A DNA stretch of 64,000 nucleotides from Enterobacteriaceae bacterium LSJC7 (GCA_000302695.1 AMFN01000002.1:62001-126000), one strand, 5' to 3'. Positions 7,316-19,429 are shown, numbered from the stretch's first letter. Program-made: numbers and translations. Notes: generated by a model from the sequence alone, not told the origin.

Positions 7316-8248
7316 ATGATTCTTAACTTCGAACTCAACGATCTGCTGGCTTTTCGCGCGCTGGTTGACCACGGTAGCTTTCGCGAGGCAGCAGAAACCG
7401 TCTTCATTTCGCAGTCGGCGCTGAGTCGGCGTATCGATAAGCTTGAAAGCGCGCTCGGTGTGAAGCTGTTTGAGCGCACAACCCGGCGCGTGCGCCTGAC
7501 CTCAGCCGGGTATACTTTCGCACCACGTGTCGATCACCTGCTTAACGATCTTGACGATGCGCTGTCTGGCATCAGCAGTCATGCCAGTCGCCATGCCAGG
7601 GTGACGGTGGCTTGCGTGCCGTCCGCTGCCTATTACTTTATGCCTGCGGTGATCGCGCGCTTTAAAGCGCTGTACCCTGACATACATATTCGCCTGATCG
7701 ATACCAGTGCCGGTGCGGTGTGCGCTGCGGTGATGGACGGGCAGGCTGATTTTGGTCTCAGCTTTTCCGGGTGGCTTGATGCCGATATCGAATTTGAATG
7801 GCTGGTAGAAGAAAGCTACGTTGCCGCCTGTCGGCGCGATCATCCTCTGGCGCAGCGCCAGAGCGTAAGCTGGTCGGATTTTTACACCTGGAACTACATC
7901 TCACTCGATAAGGTTTCCGGCAACCGTCTGTTGCTTGACCAGGCGCTGGCCCATACCACACCAGCGCGCCCCAGCGTGTGCGAAACCCGCCACGTTACCA
8001 CGATGTTGGGTATGGTGGAGGCGGGGCTGGGTATTGCCGCCGTACCCACCATGGCGCTGCCTCGTGGTGTGCATCCGGTGCTCACCAGTGTGCCGCTGGT
8101 AGAGCCTGGCGTGGTGCGCCAGGTGGGGATTATTAAGCGCCGCGGTCGTGTGCTGTCTCCCATGGCAGCGGCGCTTGAGCGTATGGTGACGGAGGTAAAA
8201 AGCGTTCAGGAAGCCGCAACGGAATCAAGACCGGTTGCGCGCACCTGA
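7316..8248 (+). CDS. LysR-type transcriptional regulator
   Basis: A 310-residue regulator. The N-terminal winged helix-turn-helix spans about residues 5-65 (SFREAAETVFISQSALSRRI), followed by a periplasmic-binding-protein-like effector domain from about residue 95. It converges on the CitA-like operon and its 3' end overlaps that of the ModA-like gene by 43 bases (8206-8248). Control of the neighbouring transport operon by an organic acid ligand is a reasonable inference, not shown by sequence. Confidence 0.88.
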   Translation: MILNFELNDLLAFRALVDHGSFREAAETVFISQSALSRRIDKLESALGVKLFERTTRRVRLTSAGYTFAPRVDHLLNDLDDALSGISSHASRHARVTVACVPSAAYYFMPAVIARFKALYPDIHIRLIDTSAGAVCAAVMDGQADFGLSFSGWLDADIEFEWLVEESYVAACRRDHPLAQRQSVSWSDFYTWNYISLDKVSGNRLLLDQALAHTTPARPSVCETRHVTTMLGMVEAGLGIAAVPTMALPRGVHPVLTSVPLVEPGVVRQVGIIKRRGRVLSPMAAALERMVTEVKSVQEAATESRPVART

Positions 8249-8970
8249 GCCTGAACGCCTTGCGAGGCCAGGTAATTGAGTAAATCACGCGCTTTTTGCT
8301 GATGGGCGGACCTTTCTGGCACCGCGCCAGCAAAGCGCGTGACGGATTGTAGCTGCTCGGGGATTTTGCCGATAAACGTCACGCCTTGCACCGGTAGCAG
8401 TTCGCTCACCTGTTGAAAACCAATCTGATACTCGCCATTCGCCACCGTCTCGCCCACCGGGTCACGTTCTACCCGGTGGCCTTTGGCGGCTACGGCTTGC
8501 TGCACCCCAAGCCGTGTTAGCATTTTATCTTCAATATAGCGCCCGCTGGCGCTGTCGGACCAGGCGATGGATTTGGCGCGCAGCAGCGTTGCTTTCAGCT
8601 TCTCTACACTTGAGATATCCGGGCTGTTCTCGCCTTTGCGTACCACGGCACCGATGCGCGAATCTGCCAGCTCCACCCGTGAACCCGGTAAGATGCGCCC
8701 TTGCTTTATCAGCCCATCAAGGGCATAGCCCACCATAATTACCGCATCGGCGCGCTCGCCACGCGCCAGTCGGTTTGGGATGGCCTCAGCGGAGTCACCC
8801 ATTGATGGACCACGCACAATCTTCAGCGTGTCGCCGTGCTGCGCAACAAAAGCGGGGCCAAGCTTTTCCAGGGCGGCATTGAAGCCGCCAGAGATAAACA
8901 CGGTTAACTGTTCGGCCTGCGCACCGCCTGCACACAACAGAACAAGCCAGAACACATTACGCTTGTGCAT
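8206..8970 (-). CDS. ModA-like periplasmic substrate-binding protein
   Basis: A 254-residue secreted protein. The signal peptide [19 protein letters not shown] is followed by [20 protein letters not shown], the opening of the type II binding-protein fold of the molybdate-binding ModA group. The frame is open from 9054, but the ATG at 8970 gives the signal peptide and has GGAG upstream. It overlaps the CitA-like gene by 14 bases, so the two are co-translated. No ABC permease or ATPase is nearby, which suggests it presents an organic anion to the MFS carrier or senses it. That role is inference. Confidence 0.75.
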   Translation of the reverse strand: MHKRNVFWLVLLCAGGAQAEQLTVFISGGFNAALEKLGPAFVAQHGDTLKIVRGPSMGDSAEAIPNRLARGERADAVIMVGYALDGLIKQGRILPGSRVELADSRIGAVVRKGENSPDISSVEKLKATLLRAKSIAWSDSASGRYIEDKMLTRLGVQQAVAAKGHRVERDPVGETVANGEYQIGFQQVSELLPVQGVTFIGKIPEQLQSVTRFAGAVPERSAHQQKARDLLNYLASQGVQAQVRATGLDSVAAS

Positions 8971-10276
8971 TGTGTGTTGCTCCAGGCCGTGTGCAGTGCA
9001 CGCTGCTGCGGCGGTACAGCCACAGCGTGGCGCAAAGTGCGCAGAAGGCGGCAAAGCTCAACCAGTAACCAGGAGCGGCTTTATCGCCGGTATAGTAAAT
9101 CAGCGCGGTGGAGATCGCTGGCGTAAAGCCACCAAACAGCGCCGTCGCCAGGCTGTAGGCAAGTGAGAAGCCCGCCACGCGTACCTCTGCGGGCATAATT
9201 TCAGTCAGCGCCGGAACCATCGCGCCGTTGTACATGCCGTAGAGGAACGATAGCCACAGCAGCACCATTAGCATACGGCTGAAGCTTGGGTTTTGCGCCA
9301 GCATCGACAGCGCAGGCCAGGCTGTGGCGATGGCCAGGAGTGTCATGGTCATCAGCAGCGTTTTACGCCCGAACTTGTCAGACAGCGCACCGCCAATCGG
9401 CAGCCAGATAAAGTTAGACACCGCCACCAGCAGCGTCACCAGCAGGCTGTCGGAGGCGCTTAGCATCAGCACTTTTTTACCAAACGTCGGGGCATAAACG
9501 GTAATCAGATAAAACGCCGTGGTGGTCATTGCCACCATCAGCATCCCGGCCAGCACCGCGCCGCGGTTGGCGTAAAGCGTCGTCACGACATTCTTAAGCG
9601 TTGGACGCTGCTGACGGTTGGCAAAGGCCTCCGTTTCTTGCAGGTGGCGGCGCAGAAAGAAGATAAACGGCACAATGATGCAGCCCATCAGGAACGGGAT
9701 ACGCCATCCCCAGGCCGCCAGCTCGCTTTCAGACAACCACGCGTTGAGGCTAAAGCCGAGTGCGGCGGCCACCACAATCGCTATCTGCTGGCTGCCTGAC
9801 TGCCAGCTGGTATAAAAACCCCGGCGGCCAGGTGTGGCAATTTCAGCCAGATACACCGACACACCGCCCAGCTCGGCGCCTGCGGAGAAGCCCTGCAACA
9901 GGCGGCCAATCAGCACCAGCACCGGCGCCCACGCGCCGATAGTGGCATAGCCTGGCACCAGCGCTATCAGGAATGTGCCGGTTGCCATAATCGACAGGGT
10001 AATAATCAACCCACGGCGGCGGCCCACTTTATCGATATAACCGCCGAGCAAAATTGCACCGAGCGGGCGCATCAAAAAGCCTGCGCCGAAGACGGCAAAG
10101 GTCATCATCAGCGAGGCAAAGTCGCTGCTGGCAGGGAAAAAGGTCTGTGCGATGTAGGTCGCGTAAAAACCAAACAGGAAGAAGTCGAACTGCTCCAGGA
10201 AGTTGCCTGAGGTGACGCGCAAGATGGCGCGCACCTTTGCTTTCGTGGAGGTTAACGGCATGGCAGGTTGGGTCAT
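8957..10276 (-). CDS. citA: CitA-like citrate/tricarboxylate-proton symporter (MFS)
   Basis: A 439-residue MFS carrier with about 12 membrane segments. It is very like CitA of plasmid and Salmonella origin: [20 protein letters not shown] near the N terminus, then [14 protein letters not shown] and [16 protein letters not shown]. CitA imports citrate with protons under aerobic conditions; the related TcuC takes tricarballylate. The tcuAB oxidation genes are not present, which favours citrate. It is the first gene of a two-gene operon with the ModA-like protein. Confidence 0.82.
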   Translation of the reverse strand: MTQPAMPLTSTKAKVRAILRVTSGNFLEQFDFFLFGFYATYIAQTFFPASSDFASLMMTFAVFGAGFLMRPLGAILLGGYIDKVGRRRGLIITLSIMATGTFLIALVPGYATIGAWAPVLVLIGRLLQGFSAGAELGGVSVYLAEIATPGRRGFYTSWQSGSQQIAIVVAAALGFSLNAWLSESELAAWGWRIPFLMGCIIVPFIFFLRRHLQETEAFANRQQRPTLKNVVTTLYANRGAVLAGMLMVAMTTTAFYLITVYAPTFGKKVLMLSASDSLLVTLLVAVSNFIWLPIGGALSDKFGRKTLLMTMTLLAIATAWPALSMLAQNPSFSRMLMVLLWLSFLYGMYNGAMVPALTEIMPAEVRVAGFSLAYSLATALFGGFTPAISTALIYYTGDKAAPGYWLSFAAFCALCATLWLYRRSSVHCTRPGATHNAQA

Positions 10277-12243
<1,967 letters not shown>

Positions 12244-12275
12244 CAGTGGGGTTCGCAACCGGCCGCTGCGCGCCG

Positions 12276-12295
12276 ATGTAACAATGTTGTTACAT
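12276..12295. promoter_or_regulatory. Palindrome between pobA and the AraC regulator
   Basis: ATGTAACAATGTTGTTACAT has perfect 9-bp arms around a central TG. It lies 33 bases past pobA and 100 bases before the regulator start. There is no T-run, so an operator for the downstream gene is likelier than a terminator. Confidence 0.45.
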
Positions 12296-12394
12296 ACGCC
12301 ACAGCGCAACCGGCGTACACGTTCTACACTGCGGTTTACCAACCCAGTGACGCTACACCGCGAAGGCCTGTAGCGCAAACGCAGTGAGACAGCG

Positions 12395-13285
12395 ATGACG
12401 GTGCACAGTGCTATTCCGGTGTTCAAACTTTACGGCGAAGGCGCCCCCTGGCCGACGCTGGATTTACTGCATTGCGAGTCCATTCACAGCCGCAGCAGCC
12501 TGTACGAGTGGAGTATTCGTGTGCATCAGCACGCGGATATCGTGCAGCTTCTTTATATGCACCGTGGCGAGGCGCATCTTGAGATTGAAGGCGTGCAGCA
12601 ACACCTGCGTGAGGCATCGCTGGTGGTGGTGCCTGCGCTGTGCGCCCATGGCTACACGTTTGCGCCTGGCACCGAAGGGTGGGTACTGTCGCTTGCCGCC
12701 CCGCTGATGGCGCAGTTTGAGCAGCAGTTTGGTCAGCCGCTGTCGGTGCTGGGCGGTGCCAGCTGCCTGCGTATGGGGCAGGAGGCAGGGCGCATCGCCA
12801 CCTTGTTTGAAACACTACATGTTGAGTACCGGGCAGATAACGGGGCGCGGGACATGATGATTCATTCACTGCTCGGTGCGCTGCTGGTATGGCTGAGCCG
12901 TCAGAAGGGCGGGGTGTCGCAGCCGGACAGCCTGAGTGAGCGCCGCCGCGCCACGCTTCAGCGCTTTAATCAGCTGGTGGAAAACCACTATCGCGAGCAC
13001 TGCTCCATTGCCTGGTACGCAGGCGAACTGCGCATGTCCAGCGCGCATCTTAATACGCTGTGTCATGCGTTTCATGGTTGCAGTGCGCTTGGCGTGGTGC
13101 ACCAGCGGCTGTTGCTGGAGGCGCGGCGTAGCCTGCTCTATACCAGCCTGACCATTGCGCAAATCGCCGAGGAAATGGGGTTCAGTGACGCGACCTATTT
13201 TTCACGCTTCTTTCGTCGCGCCAGCGGCTGTGCGCCGAGGGCGTTTCGCCAGGCGGCACAGCGCCGGGCGCTATCCCGCACGTGA
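12395..13285 (+). CDS. AraC-family regulator, PobR-like
   Basis: A 296-residue regulator with an N-terminal cupin-like effector domain (HQHADIVQLLYMHRGEAHLE, residues about 44-63) and a C-terminal pair of helix-turn-helices (from about residue 188, ending with ATYFSRFFRRASGCAPRAFR). AraC-type PobR proteins activate pobA when 4-hydroxybenzoate is bound. The position just downstream of pobA supports that role, although pobR is often divergent from pobA in other bacteria. Control of the hpa genes downstream is an alternative. Confidence 0.8.
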   Translation: MTVHSAIPVFKLYGEGAPWPTLDLLHCESIHSRSSLYEWSIRVHQHADIVQLLYMHRGEAHLEIEGVQQHLREASLVVVPALCAHGYTFAPGTEGWVLSLAAPLMAQFEQQFGQPLSVLGGASCLRMGQEAGRIATLFETLHVEYRADNGARDMMIHSLLGALLVWLSRQKGGVSQPDSLSERRRATLQRFNQLVENHYREHCSIAWYAGELRMSSAHLNTLCHAFHGCSALGVVHQRLLLEARRSLLYTSLTIAQIAEEMGFSDATYFSRFFRRASGCAPRAFRQAAQRRALSRT

Positions 13286-13609
13286 AGAGTAAGCGCCGCT
13301 AACAGCCAGGCCTGACTCCTGGCGCTACCGGGCCGCCTCTTCGGTGCAGGTAGCCGCACTTTTCCCGGACGGTAACCGTCCTGCTTGTTATTTTGTTTTC
13401 ATGTTAACAATTCGTGTGCTTCGTGCTGCCAGGCACGCCGCAGCGATTGCCTTTCTCCATCGGGGTTACGGATAGCGTGGCTTTTTCGTTTGCCGCCCCG
13501 ATCACATTTTCATAACGATTTATTTGCCTGTCGCGCAAAAAACGAGCTATTACTTATTCATTAATATATTAATGAACTGAGTCCGGGATGCCCGGAACAG
13601 GGGAGTGTT
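13286..13609. other. Intergenic region carrying the hpaG promoter
   Basis: No gene is visible. In E. coli W the MarR-type repressor gene hpaR lies here, divergent from hpaG; no such frame exists. A short palindrome GGACGGTAACCGTCC (13367-13381) before a T-rich run may end the pobR transcript. The hpaG operator-like palindrome is listed separately. Confidence 0.65.
13557..13576. promoter_or_regulatory. Perfect palindrome ahead of hpaG, candidate HpaR operator
   Basis: TTCATTAATATATTAATGAA is a perfect 20-bp palindrome ending 33 bases before the hpaG start. MarR-family regulators bind such AT-rich palindromes, and HpaR is known to bind a palindrome at the hpaG promoter of E. coli W. The hpaR gene itself is not adjacent here. 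Confidence 0.65.
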
Positions 13610-14902
13610 ATGAAAAGAACCGTCTTTGCCGTTGCGCTAAATCATCCGTCGCAAACCGCTGCCTGGGACGCGGCCTTCCATGCACCGCCGTACCAGGCAC
13701 TGCCAAAAACGCCGGTGTGGTTTATCAAACCGCGCAATACCCATCGCGCAAACCACCAGGCTATTGCGCTGCCATCAGGTGAACAAACGTACAGCGGCGG
13801 CACGCTGGCGGTGGTTATTGGCCGGCGGGCGCGCAAGGTGAGCGAGGCGCATGCGCAGGAGTACATTGCCGGTTTCGCATTGGCTAACGAACTGAGTCTT
13901 GCTGAAGAGAGCTTCTACCGCCCGGCCATTCAGGCCAAGTGCCGCGACGGTTTTTGCCCGCTGGGTGAGGCGGCCCCGCTGGAAGACGCTTATCACCTCG
14001 ACATTATTACCGAAGTTAACGGCGTGGAAAAACAGCGCTGGAACACGCGCGAGTTACACCGCAGTGCGCCACAGCTGGTGGCGGCACTGAGCGAGTTCGC
14101 CACGCTTGAGCCAGGTGATGTCATTTTGCTCGGTACACCGCAGCAGCGCGTGCCGGTCAACGAGGGAGATGACGTCACCGTGCGTGCCGCAGGTTTAACG
14201 CCGCTGGTGAGCCACTTTCGCCACGACGCACCGGCGCAGACCCAGCCGCAGGCCCACCCGACGCTGTTTGCCCTGGGTCTGAACTATGCCGACCATGCCA
14301 GCGAGCTGGATTTTAAAGCCCCGGACTCGCCGCTGGTGTTTATCAAAGCCCCGAACACGCTCACCGGGGATAACGCCGTCAGCGTGCGCCCGGACGGCGT
14401 GGACTACATGCACTACGAGTGTGAACTGGTGGTGGTAATAGGCAAAACCGCGCGCAACGTGCGCCGTGAAGATGCGCTCGATTACGTGGCGGGCTACACC
14501 GTCTGTAACGACTACGCGGTGCGGGATTACCTTGAAAACTACTATCGCCCCAATTTACGGGTGAAAAGCCGCGACACGCTCACGCCGTTACTCCCGACGG
14601 TCGTTGCGCGCGAACAGGTGCCGGATGCCCAGAACCTGGCGCTGCAAACCTTTATCAACGGTGAACTGCGCCAGAGCGGCAATACTCGCGACATGGTGTT
14701 TGACGTGCCGTATCTGGTCAGCTGGCTCAGTGAGTTTATGACGCTGCAACCTGGCGACATGATAGCCACCGGCACCCCGAAGGGGCTAGCGGACGTGCGC
14801 CCCGGCGATGAGGTGGTAGTGGAAATTGAAGGTGTGGGTCGCCTCACCAACCGCATCGTCAGCGAACAACAGTATGAGGAAAGCCTGAATGAAAAGAATT
14901 AA
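13610..14902 (+). CDS. hpaG: 4-hydroxyphenylacetate degradation bifunctional isomerase/decarboxylase
   Basis: A 430-residue two-domain protein of the fumarylacetoacetase fold. The N-terminal half (to about 215) and C-terminal half (from about 220, ALGLNYADHASELDF) are related by duplication. It decarboxylates 5-oxopent-3-ene-1,2,5-tricarboxylate and isomerises the product to 2-oxohept-4-ene-1,7-dioate. Acidic metal ligands are visible in the C-terminal half (HYECELVVVIG). AGGGGAG precedes the ATG. Its last 14 bases overlap hpaE, so translation is coupled. It is the first gene of the meta-cleavage operon hpaGEDFHI. Confidence 0.95.
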   Translation: MKRTVFAVALNHPSQTAAWDAAFHAPPYQALPKTPVWFIKPRNTHRANHQAIALPSGEQTYSGGTLAVVIGRRARKVSEAHAQEYIAGFALANELSLAEESFYRPAIQAKCRDGFCPLGEAAPLEDAYHLDIITEVNGVEKQRWNTRELHRSAPQLVAALSEFATLEPGDVILLGTPQQRVPVNEGDDVTVRAAGLTPLVSHFRHDAPAQTQPQAHPTLFALGLNYADHASELDFKAPDSPLVFIKAPNTLTGDNAVSVRPDGVDYMHYECELVVVIGKTARNVRREDALDYVAGYTVCNDYAVRDYLENYYRPNLRVKSRDTLTPLLPTVVAREQVPDAQNLALQTFINGELRQSGNTRDMVFDVPYLVSWLSEFMTLQPGDMIATGTPKGLADVRPGDEVVVEIEGVGRLTNRIVSEQQYEESLNEKN

Positions 14903-16343
14903 CCACTGGATAAACGGCAAAAATGTCGCTGAGGATGACTATTTCACCACCGTAAACCCGGCCAATGGTGAGGTGCTGGCTGAAGTCGCCAGCGGCGGTG
15001 AAAAAGCGATAAACGATGCTGTTGAAGCGGCAAAAGCCGCGTTTCCAAAATGGGCCAACACGCCAATGAAAGAGCGTGCACGCCTGATGCGCCGCCTCGG
15101 TGAACTCATCGACCGCGACGTGCCAGAAATTGCAGAACTTGAAACCGCCGACACCGGGCTTCCTATCCACCAGACGCGCAACGTGCTTATCCCGCGCGCC
15201 TCGCACAACTTTGAGTTTTTTGCCGAAATCTGCCAGCAGATGAACGGGCGCAGCTACCCGGTTGACGACAAAATGCTCAACTACACGCTACTGCAACCGG
15301 TCGGCGTGTGCGCGCTGGTGTCGCCGTGGAACGTGCCGTTTATGACCGCCACCTGGAAGACCGCGCCCTGTCTGGCGCTGGGCAACACGGCGGTGCTGAA
15401 AATGTCTGAGCTTTCGCCGCTTACCGCCGACCGGCTGGGTGAACTGGCGCTGGAGGCGGGCATTCCGGCCGGGGTGCTGAACGTGGTGCAGGGCTACGGT
15501 GCGACGGCGGGCGACGCGCTGGTGCGACACCGCGACGTGCGCGCCGTGTCGTTTACCGGCGGCACCGCCACCGGGCGCAAAATTGTGCAAAACGCCGGAC
15601 TGAAAAAGTTCTCAATGGAGCTGGGCGGCAAATCGCCGGTACTGATTTTTGACGATGCCGATGTTGAGCGCGCGCTGGATGCGGCGCTGTTCACTATCTT
15701 CTCCATTAACGGCGAGCGCTGCACCGCCGGTTCACGCATCTTTATTCAGCAGAGCATCTACCCTGAATTTGTGAAGCGCTTTGCCGATCGCGCTAACCGC
15801 CTGCGGGTGGGCGACCCCACGGCGCTGGATACCCAGGTCGGCGCGCTTATCAGTCCGCAGCACTGGGAAAAAGTGTCCGGCTATATTCGCCTCGGTATTG
15901 AAGAAGGGGCCACGCTTCTGGCCGGTGGGCCAGACAAGCCGCAGGGCCTGGAGCACGGCAACTTCCTGCGCCCAACGGTGCTGGCAGATGTCGATAACCG
16001 CATGCGCGTGGCGCAGGAAGAAATCTTTGGCCCGGTGGCGTGCCTGATACCGTTTAAAGACGAAGCAGAAGGGTTAAGGCTTGCCAATGATGTGGAGTAC
16101 GGGCTGGCCTCTTATATCTGGACGCAGGACATCAGCAAAGTGATGCGCCTGTCGCGCAGCATTGAAGCCGGGATGGTGTTTGTTAACACCCAGAACGTGC
16201 GCGACCTGCGCCAGCCGTTTGGCGGCGTGAAGGCCTCCGGTACCGGGCGCGAAGGGGGAGAATACAGCTTTGAGGTGTTCGCAGAACTGAAAAACGTCTG
16301 CATCTCATTTGGCGATCATCCGATCCCGAAGTGGGGCGTGTAA
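14889..16343 (+). CDS. hpaE: 5-carboxymethyl-2-hydroxymuconate semialdehyde dehydrogenase
   Basis: A 484-residue NAD-dependent aldehyde dehydrogenase (E. coli HpaE has 488). The catalytic cysteine is Cys278 in NGERCTAGSR and the base is Glu244 in SMELGGKS; FTGGTATGRK binds the cofactor. It oxidises the ring-cleavage product made by HpaD to 5-carboxymethyl-2-hydroxymuconate. The start overlaps hpaG, and hpaD follows after 12 bases. Confidence 0.95.
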   Translation: MKRINHWINGKNVAEDDYFTTVNPANGEVLAEVASGGEKAINDAVEAAKAAFPKWANTPMKERARLMRRLGELIDRDVPEIAELETADTGLPIHQTRNVLIPRASHNFEFFAEICQQMNGRSYPVDDKMLNYTLLQPVGVCALVSPWNVPFMTATWKTAPCLALGNTAVLKMSELSPLTADRLGELALEAGIPAGVLNVVQGYGATAGDALVRHRDVRAVSFTGGTATGRKIVQNAGLKKFSMELGGKSPVLIFDDADVERALDAALFTIFSINGERCTAGSRIFIQQSIYPEFVKRFADRANRLRVGDPTALDTQVGALISPQHWEKVSGYIRLGIEEGATLLAGGPDKPQGLEHGNFLRPTVLADVDNRMRVAQEEIFGPVACLIPFKDEAEGLRLANDVEYGLASYIWTQDISKVMRLSRSIEAGMVFVNTQNVRDLRQPFGGVKASGTGREGGEYSFEVFAELKNVCISFGDHPIPKWGV

Positions 16344-16355
16344 AGGAGCACGATT

Positions 16356-17237
16356 ATGGGAAAGTTAGCACTGGCGGCAAAAATCACGCACGTCCCTTCC
16401 ATGTATCTGTCGGAGTTGCCGGGCAAGCATCACGGCTGCCGTACGGCGGCCATTGAAGGGCATCGTGAAATCAGCCGACGCTGTCGCGAGCTGGGGGTGG
16501 ACACCATTGTGGTGTTTGACACCCACTGGCTGGTGAACAGTGCCTATCACATCAACTGCAACAACCACTTTCAAGGCATCTACACCAGCCACGAACTGCC
16601 GCACTTTATCCGCGATATGGAATACGAGTACGACGGCAATCCGGAACTGGGCGAGCTGATTGCCGCGCAGGCGCAGGGGAAGGGCGTGCGCGCGCGTGGC
16701 CACGCCATTGCCTCGCTGACGCTGGAATACGGCACGCTGGTACCCATGCGCTACATGAACAGCGACCGGCAGTTCAAAGTGGTGTCGATTTCCGCTTTCT
16801 GCACCGTACACGACTTTGCCGACAGCCGTCGCATGGGCGAGGCGGTGCGCCGCGCGATTGAACTTTATGACGGCACCGTCGCGGTGCTGGCAAGCGGCTC
16901 ATTGTCGCACCGGTTTATTGACGACCAGCGCGCCGAGGAAGGCATGAACGCCTGGACGCGGGAGTTTGATGAGCAAATGGACCGGCGGGTGGTCAAGCTG
17001 TGGCGTGAAGGCAAATTTGCCGAGTTCTGCCGCATGCTGCCGGAGTACGCCGACTACTGCTACGGCGAGGGCAATATGCACGACACCGTCATGCTGCTCG
17101 GTCTGCTGGGCTGGGACCAGTATCACGGCCAGGTTGAATTTATCACCGATTTATTCCCAAGCTCCGGCACCGGACAGGTCAACGCGGTGTTTCCGCTCGA
17201 CGGGATGCCTGCGCGCCCGGCTGCGGTGGGGGAATAA
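16356..17237 (+). CDS. hpaD: 3,4-dihydroxyphenylacetate 2,3-dioxygenase
   Basis: A 293-residue extradiol dioxygenase of the LigB superfamily, slightly longer than the E. coli enzyme (283). It opens the homoprotocatechuate ring between carbons 2 and 3 using an active-site metal. Histidines at the expected places include KHHGCR near residue 26 and VVFDTHWLVNSAYHI around 53-63. GGAG lies upstream of the ATG. It sits between hpaE and hpaF, the order of the E. coli W operon. Confidence 0.94.
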   Translation: MGKLALAAKITHVPSMYLSELPGKHHGCRTAAIEGHREISRRCRELGVDTIVVFDTHWLVNSAYHINCNNHFQGIYTSHELPHFIRDMEYEYDGNPELGELIAAQAQGKGVRARGHAIASLTLEYGTLVPMRYMNSDRQFKVVSISAFCTVHDFADSRRMGEAVRRAIELYDGTVAVLASGSLSHRFIDDQRAEEGMNAWTREFDEQMDRRVVKLWREGKFAEFCRMLPEYADYCYGEGNMHDTVMLLGLLGWDQYHGQVEFITDLFPSSGTGQVNAVFPLDGMPARPAAVGE

Positions 17238-17240
17238 GCC

Positions 17241-17627
17241 ATGCCGCATTTTATTACCGAATGCACGGACAACATTCGCGAGCAGGCGCGGCTCCCGGCG
17301 CTATTTCGCCAGGTTAACCAGCTGCTGGCAGACAGCGGGCTGTTTCCCCTCGGCGGCATTCGCAGCCGCGCCCACTGGGTGGATACCTGGCAGATGGCCG
17401 ACGGCGCGGCAGACTACGCGTTTGTGCACATGACGCTGCGCATTGGCCACGGGCGCAGCGTGGAGCAGTTAAAACCGGTAATGGAAGACCTGTTTGCCTG
17501 CATCAAGGCGCACTTTGCGCCAGTGATGGCCGAGCGCTACCTTGCGCTGTCGCTGGCGGTCGAGGAACTGCATCCGGTACTCAATTTTAAACAGAACAAC
17601 GTTCACGACCGTTTTCGCCAGGAGTAA
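17241..17627 (+). CDS. hpaF: 5-carboxymethyl-2-hydroxymuconate delta-isomerase
   Basis: A 128-residue tautomerase-superfamily enzyme. The N terminus is [11 protein letters not shown]; after removal of Met the proline becomes the catalytic amino-terminal base, as in the family. It isomerises 5-carboxymethyl-2-hydroxymuconate to the oxo form used by HpaG. The gene is 3 bases from hpaD and 2 bases from hpaH, so it is tightly co-transcribed. Confidence 0.94.
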   Translation: MPHFITECTDNIREQARLPALFRQVNQLLADSGLFPLGGIRSRAHWVDTWQMADGAADYAFVHMTLRIGHGRSVEQLKPVMEDLFACIKAHFAPVMAERYLALSLAVEELHPVLNFKQNNVHDRFRQE

Positions 17628-17629
17628 GC

Positions 17630-18433
17630 ATGTTAAACGAACAGACCATTGCACGCCTTGCCGCCGAGTTGCATCAGGCAGAGAAAAGCCGCGAACAGAT
17701 AACCCAGCTCTCGCGTCGCCATCCTGAGATGACCATTGAGGATGCCTATGCGATCCAGCGCCGCTGGGTGGCGAGCAAAATCGCCGAAGGCCGCGTGCTT
17801 AAGGGCCACAAAATCGGGCTGACCTCAAAGGCGATGCAGGCCAGTTCGCAGATTGATGAGCCGGACTACGGCACGCTGCTTGACGACATGTTTTTTGACG
17901 ACGGCAGTGAAATTCCGACTGAGCGCTTTATTGTGCCGCGCGTGGAGGTGGAGCTGGCGTTTATCCTCGCCAAACCGCTACGCGGCCCCGGCTGCACGCT
18001 GTTTGATGTGTATAACGCCACGGATTACATCATCCCGGCGCTGGAGATTATCGACGCTCGCTGCCACAGCCTGGATCCCGAAACCAAGGCGCCGCGCAAA
18101 GTGTTTGACACCATTTCGGATAACGCTGCTAACGCGGGCGTGGTCATGGGCGGGCGGCCAATTCGCCCGGATGCGCTGGATTTGCGCTGGATCTCCGCAC
18201 TGCTGTATCGCAACGGCGTGATTGAAGAGTCCGGCGTGGCGGCGGCGGTGCTTAACCACCCGGCCAACGGCGTGGCCTGGCTTGCAAACAAGCTCGCGCC
18301 GCATGACGTGCAGCTGGAGCCAGGGCAGGTGATCCTCGGTGGCTCGTTTACGCGCCCGGTTCCGGCGCGCCAGGGGGATACCTTCCAGGTGGACTACGGT
18401 CCGATGGGCTGCATCAGCTGTCGTTTTGTATAA
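17630..18433 (+). CDS. hpaH: 2-oxo-hept-4-ene-1,7-dioate hydratase
   Basis: A 267-residue metal-dependent hydratase of the fumarylacetoacetase-like hydratase family, equal in size to E. coli Hpa[13 protein letters not shown] (about residues 60-71) and [11 protein letters not shown] (about 103-113, with acidic metal ligands) are family segments. It adds water to 2-oxohept-4-ene-1,7-dioate to give the substrate of HpaI. It is flanked by hpaF and hpaI on the same strand. Confidence 0.95.
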   Translation: MLNEQTIARLAAELHQAEKSREQITQLSRRHPEMTIEDAYAIQRRWVASKIAEGRVLKGHKIGLTSKAMQASSQIDEPDYGTLLDDMFFDDGSEIPTERFIVPRVEVELAFILAKPLRGPGCTLFDVYNATDYIIPALEIIDARCHSLDPETKAPRKVFDTISDNAANAGVVMGGRPIRPDALDLRWISALLYRNGVIEESGVAAAVLNHPANGVAWLANKLAPHDVQLEPGQVILGGSFTRPVPARQGDTFQVDYGPMGCISCRFV

Positions 18434-18442
18434 GGAGAGAAC

Positions 18443-19243
18443 ATGTTCACCAACCTGTTTAAACAAGCGCTGAAGGCGCGGGAGCCGCAGATTGGTCTGT
18501 GGCTGGGGCTGGCCGACAGCTACAGCGCCGAACTGTTAGCGGGCGCGGGCTTTCACTGGCTGCTGATAGACGGCGAACATGCGCCTAACGACGTGCGTTC
18601 AATACTCACCCAGCTTCAGGTGATTGCGCCGTACAACGCCCAGGCGGTGGTGCGCCCGCCGTGGAATGACGCGGTGATCATCAAACAGCTGCTGGATATC
18701 GGTGCACAGACGCTGCTTATCCCGATGGTGCAAACGGCTGAAGATGCGCAGGCTGCCGTGCGTGCCTGTCGCTATCCACCCAACGGCGTGCGGGGCGTGG
18801 GCAGCGCGCTGGCGCGAGCCTCGCGCTGGAACCGCGTTGCCGACTACATTCACCGCGCTGATGAGCAAATCTGCCTGCTGGTGCAGGTGGAAACCCGCAA
18901 AGGGGTGGACAATCTCGATGCGATTTTAGCCGTTGACGGCGTGGATGGCGTGTTTATCGGTCCGGCGGATCTCAGTGCCGATATGGGTTACGCCGGCAAT
19001 CCGGCGCACCCGGAGGTGCAGGCCGTGATTGAGGCGACGATAAGTAAAGTCCTCGCCGCAGGCAAAGCGCCGGGCATTCTGATGAGCAACGAGCCGCTTG
19101 CGAAACGCTACCTCGAACTCGGCGCGCTGTTTGTTGCCGTTGGCGTTGATGCCACGCTGCTGGCGCGCAGCGCCGAGGCGCTGGCGGCACGCTTTACCAC
19201 GCTGCCCACGCCCGCCGTGCACAGCGAGAAGTCGGCGTACTGA
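18443..19243 (+). CDS. hpaI: 4-hydroxy-2-oxoheptanedioate aldolase
   Basis: A 266-residue class II pyruvate aldolase that splits 4-hydroxy-2-oxoheptanedioate into pyruvate and succinate semialdehyde, the last step of the pathway. Visible motifs are [10 protein letters not shown] with the active-site His, [11 protein letters not shown] with a metal-binding Glu, and [10 protein letters not shown] with the metal-binding Asp. AAGGAG precedes the ATG. In E. coli W hpaX (the permease gene) follows, but here the next gene is hpaA. The aldehyde dehydrogenase at 1506-2888 could use the succinate semialdehyde. Confidence 0.95.
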   Translation: MFTNLFKQALKAREPQIGLWLGLADSYSAELLAGAGFHWLLIDGEHAPNDVRSILTQLQVIAPYNAQAVVRPPWNDAVIIKQLLDIGAQTLLIPMVQTAEDAQAAVRACRYPPNGVRGVGSALARASRWNRVADYIHRADEQICLLVQVETRKGVDNLDAILAVDGVDGVFIGPADLSADMGYAGNPAHPEVQAVIEATISKVLAAGKAPGILMSNEPLAKRYLELGALFVAVGVDATLLARSAEALAARFTTLPTPAVHSEKSAY

Positions 19244-19429
19244 GGTTTGCGCTCATAGCCAGACCTGGCAGAACAGCCTGTTGATGGACTGACAACCTGC
19301 CAGGCCAGGTGTCATCTGAACGGACTCTTTTAAACCCCCGGTGTCGCGCGGATCCGGCCAATGTGCCGCGCCTGGCGCACACCGGCCATTGCTTGCGCCG
19401 TCAGTGCGCCCGGTGACAGGATGCCTTCG

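Noticed and set aside
19263-19306. Inverted repeat CCTGGCAG/CTGCCAGG after hpaI as terminator
   Set aside because: The loop is about 26 bases with no T-run; it may be chance in GC-rich DNA, so it was not listed.
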